This document shows, in pieces, positions 32,787 through 37,282 of a stretch of 37,282 nucleotides of DNA. Source of the DNA: Corallococcus terminator (lineage in GTDB: Bacteria > Myxococcota > Myxococcia > Myxococcales > Myxococcaceae). Location: contig NZ_RAVZ01000053.1 of the NCBI RefSeq assembly GCF_003611635.1, forward strand, positions 1 through 37,282, in the 5' to 3' direction. The notes under the pieces were generated by a model. It was not told where the DNA came from and searched no databases. It saw only the letters and a list, made by a program, of their open reading frames with translations. Within the stretch, counting starts at the first letter, position 1, and each line of letters starts with the position of its first letter. Position numbers and translations under genes: made by a program.

Positions 32787-33620
32787 ATGCCCTCCTTGAA
32801 GCTGGCCCACCTCTCGGATCTCCATCTGGACATGAGCCGCGAGAGCGATGCGTCGGCGGCCTCATTGGTGAAGGCACTGGCGACCCAGGACGTGGATCAC
32901 GTGGTCGTGACGGGTGACCTCACGCACCGCGGCTCCAACGCCGAGTTCCAGCGCTTCCGCGAACACTTCGCCCCGTGGATGGACACCGGGCGCCTCACCT
33001 TCATCCCCGGCAACCACGACCGTCCAGGAGAGGACGTGGGCAGCCGCTTCATGGAGGGTCGCAAGGTCCACACCGTGGAGAAGGCAGGCCTCTTCATGGT
33101 CTGCGTGGATTCCACCGGTGACCACAACCGGAACTATTTCTCCAGCCATGGGGAGCTGACGGAGCAGGTGGTGGAGCAGGTGGAGGTCGCCCTGTCCGCC
33201 GCGCCGCGGCAGTCGCTGGTCGCGGTGCTGCTGCACCACCACGTGTTGCCGCTGCCGCTGGAGAGCTTCCCGGAGTGGATCGCGACGAAGGTGGGCCTGC
33301 CGCACGCCTCCGAACTGGCGCTGGGCAAGAAGCTGCTGGAGCGCGTGGGCGGCAAGTGCGACCTGGTGCTGCACGGCCACCGGCACATCCCGCATGAGAT
33401 GGACCTGGGCACCCCTGGGGAGCGCCAGTTGCGCATGTTCAATTCAGGCAGCAGCACGGACCTGGGCCGCTTCCGCGTCTTCAGCCACATGGCGGGTCGG
33501 CTGGTGGACGAACCGACGTGGTGCCATGCGTCGGAGCCGGCGAAGCCGCGCACGGCGGTCCACAACGTGAGGCCCGCGCTCCAGTACCTCGTGGGCCAGC
33601 TAGGCATGGCGCTGTTCTAG
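32787..33620 (+). CDS. Class III-type metallophosphoesterase
   Basis: A 277-residue calcineurin-like phosphoesterase. Metal-binding motifs in order: LAHLSDLHLD, VVTGDLTHRGSNAEF, FIPGNHDRPGED, LLHHHVLPLP and VLHGHRHIPHE. The pattern resembles CpdA/GpdQ-type phosphodiesterases, which hydrolyse cyclic nucleotides or glycerophosphodiesters; the actual substrate is unknown. The C-terminal 40 residues are extra. The start at 32787 places the first motif near the N-terminus; an in-frame ATG at 32769 is equally possible, and neither has a good ribosome-binding site. It lies 79 bases after the GT21 gene. Confidence 0.85.
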   Translation: MPSLKLAHLSDLHLDMSRESDASAASLVKALATQDVDHVVVTGDLTHRGSNAEFQRFREHFAPWMDTGRLTFIPGNHDRPGEDVGSRFMEGRKVHTVEKAGLFMVCVDSTGDHNRNYFSSHGELTEQVVEQVEVALSAAPRQSLVAVLLHHHVLPLPLESFPEWIATKVGLPHASELALGKKLLERVGGKCDLVLHGHRHIPHEMDLGTPGERQLRMFNSGSSTDLGRFRVFSHMAGRLVDEPTWCHASEPAKPRTAVHNVRPALQYLVGQLGMALF

Positions 33621-33715
33621 GGCCTGGCAGGCTGCCTGCTGGAGCGGGAGTTGAGACACAAGTGTCGCGAATGCCAGTGGGCCCCCGGAAGGTTGTCCTC
33701 AGGTCAGGAGGATGC

Positions 33716-34099
33716 TTGGGGCGACTCGCTGTGAATGACGGAGCTCGGAAGGTCCTGGTCGTGGATGACGACGCGGACTGGAGGGAGTTTCTCCGGGTGA
33801 GCCTGGAGGACCTCGGCTATGAGACCACCGAGGCGGCGGATGGCCAGGAGGCGCTGGACTCCCTCAAACGGGGAGAGCGTTTCGGCGTCATGCTGCTGGA
33901 TTTGAACATGCCGGGCATGAGCGGCCTGGAGGTCGTGGAGAAGCTGCCACGGGTGTCGACGAACCCGCGCATCGTCTTCCTGACCTCGGCGGCGGCCCAG
34001 GATGTGGGCAGCGCACTCATGTCGGGTCCCCACTACTACCTGCCCAAGGGTGCGAGCCGCGATCAATTGTCGCTGCTCCTCCAATCATTGGGGGTGTAG
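33716..34099 (+). CDS. Single-domain response regulator
   Basis: A 127-residue receiver-only protein. RKVLVVDDDADWREFL gives the acidic cluster (Asp17-19), LLDLNMPGMSGLEV the phospho-acceptor Asp62, VFLTSA the Thr90/Ser91 position and YYLPKGAS Lys111. No output domain. The start is uncertain: TTG at 33716 has AGGAGG four bases upstream; ATG at 33671 has no ribosome-binding site but would add 15 residues; GTG at 33731 is also possible. No kinase is adjacent, so it is an orphan in this window. Confidence 0.82.
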   Translation: MGRLAVNDGARKVLVVDDDADWREFLRVSLEDLGYETTEAADGQEALDSLKRGERFGVMLLDLNMPGMSGLEVVEKLPRVSTNPRIVFLTSAAAQDVGSALMSGPHYYLPKGASRDQLSLLLQSLGV

Positions 34100-34130
34100 G
34101 ACAGGGAGGCGTCATCCGCCGCGGCCCCGG

Positions 34131-35465
34131 GTGGACACTGCCAGGAGGCCCGCCATCGTCACGGAGCTCATCATCATCCTGCTGTTGGTCCTGGCCAACG
34201 GTGTCTTCGCGGGCGCCGAGCTGGGTCTCTTGTCCGTGCGCAAGACGCGGCTGAAGGAGCTCTTGGAGCAGGGCAGCAAGTCCGCGAAGGCGGTGTCGGT
34301 GCTCCGGGATGATCCGGAGCGGCTGCTCGCCACGGTGCAGATTGGCATCACGGTGATTGGCTCCACGGCGGCGGCCTTCGGCGGCGCGAGCATCGCGCTG
34401 CGGCTGGGCGGCGTGCTGGAGGGCATGGGCGTGCCGCCGGTGACGGCGCACCAGGTGTCCTTCGCGCTGGTGGTCGCGCTGGTGTCGTACCTGTCGCTGG
34501 TGCTGGGGGAGCTGGTGCCCAAGTCCCTGGCGCTGCGCTACTCGGAGCAGTACGCGCTGACGCTGGGCCGGCCGCTCAAGGCGCTCTCCTGGGTGATGCG
34601 GCCGCTGGTGTGGTTCCTCACGGCCAGCTCCAACGTGGTGCTGAAGCTCTTCGGGGACAGGACGAACTTCACCGAGTCGCGGCTGTCTCCGGACGAGTTG
34701 CAGCAGTTGGTGGAGGAGGCGTCGAAGCAGGGCACGTTGGATCCGCGCGCGGGGGAGATTGCTTCCCGGGCCTTCGAGCTGGGCGACCTCACCCTGGGCG
34801 AGGTGATGGTGACGCGCGAGCACGTGGTCGCGCTGCGCCGGCACGCGAGCGCGGATGAGATCCGTCAGGTGCTGCTGGAGCACGGGCACTCGCGGATGCC
34901 GGTGTACGAGGGCACGCTGGACAACGTGGTCGGCTACATCGTGGCCAAGGACCTGCTGGGGGTGGCCTGGGAGGGGCACCTCATCGTGCTGGAGGACGTG
35001 CTGCGCCCTCCCCTGTTCCTCGTGGAGTCCATGCGGGCCATCGCGGCGATGAAGGAGATGCAGCGCCGGAGGATGCAGCTCGCGGTGGTGGTGGACGAGC
35101 ACGGCGGCGTGGTGGGGCTGGTGACGGTGGAGGACCTGGTGGAGGAGCTCGTCGGGGAGATCCTCAGCGAGTCGGAGATTCCCGAGGAGCGCGTGCGCCG
35201 CGAGAGCCCCACGGTGGCCATCGTGCAGGGCGAGGCGAGCCTGCGCGAGGTGAACCGCGCGCTGGGCCTGGCGCTGGAGGAGAGCGAGGACTACTCCACT
35301 GTCGCGGGCCTGTGCATCGCGCTGGCGGGAGGCGCGATTCCGGAGCCGGGCGCGAAGCTGTCCATGACGGATGGCACCGTGCTGGAGGTGATGGAGGCAT
35401 CACCGCGCCGGGTGCGCCAGGTGCGCTTCCATCTGCCGGAGACTCCGGTGCAGCCGGAGGCCTGA
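34131..35465 (+). CDS. CNNM/CorC-type membrane protein with CBS domains
   Basis: A 444-residue (from GTG) membrane protein of the HlyC/CorC-CNNM family. A DUF21 membrane domain (about 10-190: TELIIILLLVLANGVFAGAELGLLSVRKTRLKEL, LSLVLGELVPKSLALR) is followed by two CBS domains (about 210-330, with HSRMPVYEGTLDNVVGYIVAKDLL and QLAVVVDEHGGVVGLVTVEDLVEELVGEI) and a C-terminal CorC-type domain (about 350-430). Family members are linked with magnesium or cobalt efflux/resistance. The start is unusual: the canonical family start falls on an ATC codon at 34155 that has a perfect AGGAGG six bases upstream, while GTG at 34131 has none; see findings. Confidence 0.86.
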   Translation: MDTARRPAIVTELIIILLLVLANGVFAGAELGLLSVRKTRLKELLEQGSKSAKAVSVLRDDPERLLATVQIGITVIGSTAAAFGGASIALRLGGVLEGMGVPPVTAHQVSFALVVALVSYLSLVLGELVPKSLALRYSEQYALTLGRPLKALSWVMRPLVWFLTASSNVVLKLFGDRTNFTESRLSPDELQQLVEEASKQGTLDPRAGEIASRAFELGDLTLGEVMVTREHVVALRRHASADEIRQVLLEHGHSRMPVYEGTLDNVVGYIVAKDLLGVAWEGHLIVLEDVLRPPLFLVESMRAIAAMKEMQRRRMQLAVVVDEHGGVVGLVTVEDLVEELVGEILSESEIPEERVRRESPTVAIVQGEASLREVNRALGLALEESEDYSTVAGLCIALAGGAIPEPGAKLSMTDGTVLEVMEASPRRVRQVRFHLPETPVQPEA

Positions 35466-35477
35466 GCAGCGGACGCT

Positions 35478-35513
35478 TTCGAACCCGGGGCCTTTGGCTC
35501 CGGAGGCCAACGC
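35478..35513 (-). repeat. Partial duplicate of the tRNA-Arg(CCG) gene (possible old attachment site)
   Basis: These 36 bases match 36913-36948, inside the tRNA-Arg gene, at 34 of 36 positions in the same orientation. The match spans the anticodon stem and loop, the variable region and part of the T arm. The flanking D arm, the far side of the T stem and the acceptor are not matched, so no tRNA can fold here. The copy begins 12 bases after the CNNM stop. The remaining gap to the next gene (35514-35743) holds nothing recognisable beyond a good ribosome-binding site near 35729-35734. Confidence 0.72.
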
Positions 35514-35743
35514 CCCCCTTCGCATCGGGTCCCGCGGGCCACCGTCAACCCCGCCCCCGGGGCCATGTGCTCCGTGCACCAGGCGCCATGAGCGTGGCTT
35601 GCGCGTGAGAATCCGGACGCGCGAAGAGATGCCCCGCTGGCGATCGCGCATCCGGTCTCCCTAGACAGTGGGCGCCCTGCGCCCCTTCGCGTGCGGCGTC
35701 CACGGGCGAATCAGCGCCCTGCTCCGGAAGGAGGGCGAACCAG

Positions 35744-36841
35744 ATGACCGCACCGGCCCCACGCATCGCGTTCGCCATCGAGACGACGCTCGGCAATTCG
35801 GTCTTCCTCCAGAACCTCCAGCGCGCGATGGCGCGACGCAATGACATCACGCCGGTGTGGCTGCCCATCGACGAGCATGTGGACGACGTGTGGGAGCAGC
35901 TCCCGCTGGTGCGCTCCCGCCTGTCCGTGAGGGGCGGCCTGCGGACGCGGTCCGCGTTGCAGCAGGCCCTCGCGCAGGAGCCCGTCGACGCGTCGGTCGT
36001 GCACACGCAGCGCATGGCGCACCTGGCCCACGACTTCATGCGCCGCGTGCCGAGCGTGATTTCAACGGACGCCACGCCCAGCGGACTGGAGGACTACCTG
36101 CGCTACTACGGGATGCGCTCCCAGCACGCCGGCTGGCTGGGACGGGCGAAGAACCTGCTGCACCGCCGCACGTACGCCCTCGCCAAGGGCATGTTGTCCT
36201 TCTCCGAATTCACCAAACGCTCCCTGGTGACGGAGTACGGCGTGCCCGACGCGCGCGTCCACGTCGTGTGGCCCAGCGTCGACACCACCCTGTGGCGCCC
36301 GGCTCCCGAGCAGCGGCCGCGCGACGGCGTGGTGCGCCTGCTCTTCGTGGGTGGGGACCTGGGCCGCAAGGGCGGCGAGTTCCTGCTGCGGTGGGCCCGG
36401 GAGACGCGCCAGCGCGACTGGCAGCTCGACATGGTGACGTCCGCCCCCTTCGAGGCGCCGCTCGGAGTCCGCGTCCACGTGGGCGTCCAACCCAACTCAT
36501 CGGAGCTGATTGGCCTCGCGCAGGCCGCGGACCTCTTCGTGCTGCCGACGCTGGCGGACATGTCCTCCTGGGCCATCGCCGAGGCGAAGTCCGCGGGCCT
36601 CGCGGTGGTGACCACGCCCTCCGGCGGCGTGGGCGAGCTGGTGCGGGATGGCGTGGATGGGCGCATCGTGCCGGTGGGCGACTACGAAGCGCTCGCGAAC
36701 GCCCTGGACACGCTGGTGGCGGACCCGGGCGCGTTGCAGGCCATGGGTCGCGAATCCCGCCGGATGGCCGAGGAGCACATGGACATGGACGCCACCTGCT
36801 CCCGGATGATCGCCTTCATCCGCCACGTCACCGGCGTCTGA
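35744..36841 (+). CDS. GT4-like (GT-B fold) glycosyltransferase
   Basis: A 365-residue enzyme with the two-domain GT-B layout. The C-terminal half has the GT4 pattern: RLLFVGGDLGRKGGEFLLRWA (about 199-219), then ADLFVLPTLADMSSWAIAEAKSAGLAVVTTPSGGVGELVRDG (about 264-305), with the donor-binding Glu and Gly residues. The N-terminal acceptor domain (about 1-180) carries ATPSGLEDYL and SFSEFTKRSLV. It likely transfers a sugar in polysaccharide or surface-glycan synthesis; the acceptor is unknown. The ATG has GGAAGGAGG upstream. It stands alone, between a tRNA-Arg fragment and the tRNA-Arg gene; a terminator follows within 10 bases. Confidence 0.87.
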   Translation: MTAPAPRIAFAIETTLGNSVFLQNLQRAMARRNDITPVWLPIDEHVDDVWEQLPLVRSRLSVRGGLRTRSALQQALAQEPVDASVVHTQRMAHLAHDFMRRVPSVISTDATPSGLEDYLRYYGMRSQHAGWLGRAKNLLHRRTYALAKGMLSFSEFTKRSLVTEYGVPDARVHVVWPSVDTTLWRPAPEQRPRDGVVRLLFVGGDLGRKGGEFLLRWARETRQRDWQLDMVTSAPFEAPLGVRVHVGVQPNSSELIGLAQAADLFVLPTLADMSSWAIAEAKSAGLAVVTTPSGGVGELVRDGVDGRIVPVGDYEALANALDTLVADPGALQAMGRESRRMAEEHMDMDATCSRMIAFIRHVTGV

Positions 36842-36844
36842 ACG

Positions 36845-36890
36845 AAAAAAAGCCCGGAATCAGTGGGTTTCCCCAATGATTCCGGGCCTT
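36845..36890. terminator. Bidirectional terminator between the GT4 gene and tRNA-Arg
   Basis: A 16-pair stem with one mismatch (left arm 36852-36867, right arm 36872-36887) has a 4-base loop. On the leftward strand it is followed by seven U, an excellent terminator for tRNA-Arg. On the rightward strand the following U-run is interrupted (CTTTGTTT), giving a weaker terminator for the glycosyltransferase. Confidence 0.85.
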
Positions 36891-36898
36891 TGTTTCTG

Positions 36899-36972
<74 letters not shown>

Positions 36973-36995
36973 AGGACTGACTTCCGGTGTGGGAG

Positions 36996-37023
36996 GAGTA
37001 ACCGAAGTCCCAGGACGACGCAA
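36996..37023 (-). promoter_or_regulatory. Candidate promoter of tRNA-Arg
   Basis: On the leftward strand TTGCGT (37018-37023) and TTACTC (36996-37001) are 16 bases apart, 24 bases before the tRNA 5' end. The -10 fits the consensus poorly, but no better pair exists in 36973-37143. Confidence 0.33.
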
Positions 37024-37143
37024 GCACGCAATCCGGGGCCCGGGGGGCCGTCGCGGGACGCGGGGCGGCGCTGCGCACTCCTTCACAGATGGGCCCTCCA
37101 ACAGACGGCGTCCCGGGGGGGTGATGCACTAAACCTGCGCCCC

Positions 37144-37282
37144 ATGAACCGCGCTCCCCTGCTCCAGCGCCGTGCGCGCGGTCCCGCCGTGGCGGTCGTC
37201 CTGGCCGTGCTGGCGGTGCTCGTCGCGGGGGCGGTGCTGTACGTGCGAGGCGCACTCCCCGCGGCCGTGCCCGTCGCGGCCG
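37144..37282 (+). CDS. Start of an exported or membrane-anchored protein (cut by window end)
   Basis: The first 46 codons only. A basic start (residues 1-14, five Arg) is followed by a strongly hydrophobic segment AVAVVLAVLAVLVAGAVLYV (about 16-35) and an Ala/Pro-rich stretch. This is a signal anchor or signal peptide; nothing further can be said. The ATG at 37144 has no clear ribosome-binding site. Confidence 0.5.
   Translation, partial: MNRAPLLQRRARGPAVAVVLAVLAVLVAGAVLYVRGALPAAVPVAA

Noticed and set aside
32787-33620. Firm assignment of the metallophosphoesterase as PlcP phospholipase C
   Set aside because: The motif order is common to many calcineurin-like enzymes, and the overall look is nearer to CpdA/GpdQ; only the gene context suggests lipid turnover.
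35641-35650. ATCGCGCA at 35643-35650 matches the end of the tRNA-Arg acceptor (36966-36973)
   Set aside because: Eight bases in GC-rich DNA is expected by chance, and it is 130 bases from the 36-base tRNA fragment, so it is not counted as part of the duplicate.

Overview
The window is high-GC (roughly 70%), densely coded DNA with GTG/TTG starts mixed among ATG starts. Its gene content (a CheA/CheW/CheY set, a complete fatty-acid cluster, several two-component genes, secreted and lipid-anchored proteins of no clear family, a trypsin-like secreted protease) and very strong G/C third-position bias fit a myxobacterium of the Myxococcaceae (Myxococcus, Corallococcus or relatives). That placement is inferred from composition and gene neighbourhoods, not from a search.

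Layout. Bases 1-15655 are transcribed leftwards. Reading in the transcription direction from 15655: yceD-rpmF-plsX-fabH-fabD-fabG-acpP-fabF (phospholipid and fatty-acid synthesis, with a good promoter at 15686-15714 and a second one for acpP), rpiB-glyA-nrdR, ribD-ribE-ribH-nusB (riboflavin, without ribBA), a stand-alone domain resembling the N-terminus of leucyl aminopeptidase, then cheY-cheA-cheW and a second cheW cut by the window edge. Bases 15822-36841 are transcribed rightwards: an exported protein plus lipoprotein pair; phoB-phoR; a metallophosphoesterase; a secreted S1 protease; a ClC chloride transporter with a small membrane protein; a TauE/SafE transporter with its DUF1634 partner; a SixA-type phosphatase; a second, kinase-less phoB-like gene; pstS-pstC-pstA-pstB-phoU; a GT21 ceramide-glucosyltransferase-like enzyme; a second metallophosphoesterase; a single-domain response regulator; a CNNM/CorC-type CBS membrane protein; and a GT4 glycosyltransferase. 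A leftward tRNA-Arg(CCG) and the start of an unknown membrane-anchored gene close the window.

How the genes work together. The right half is dominated by phosphate control. A shared motif, GTCAC-N4-TT-GTCMC (an 11-bp direct repeat like a Pho box), lies before phoB, before pstS and between pstS and pstC; a weaker version follows phoU, in front of the glycolipid-type glycosyltransferase. This suggests a Pho regulon that may reach into glycolipid synthesis under phosphate limitation.

The most unusual structural signal is a 36-base near-copy (34/36) of the middle of the tRNA-Arg gene at 35478-35513, in the same orientation. It brackets the GT4 glycosyltransferase together with the real tRNA and looks like an old integration scar.
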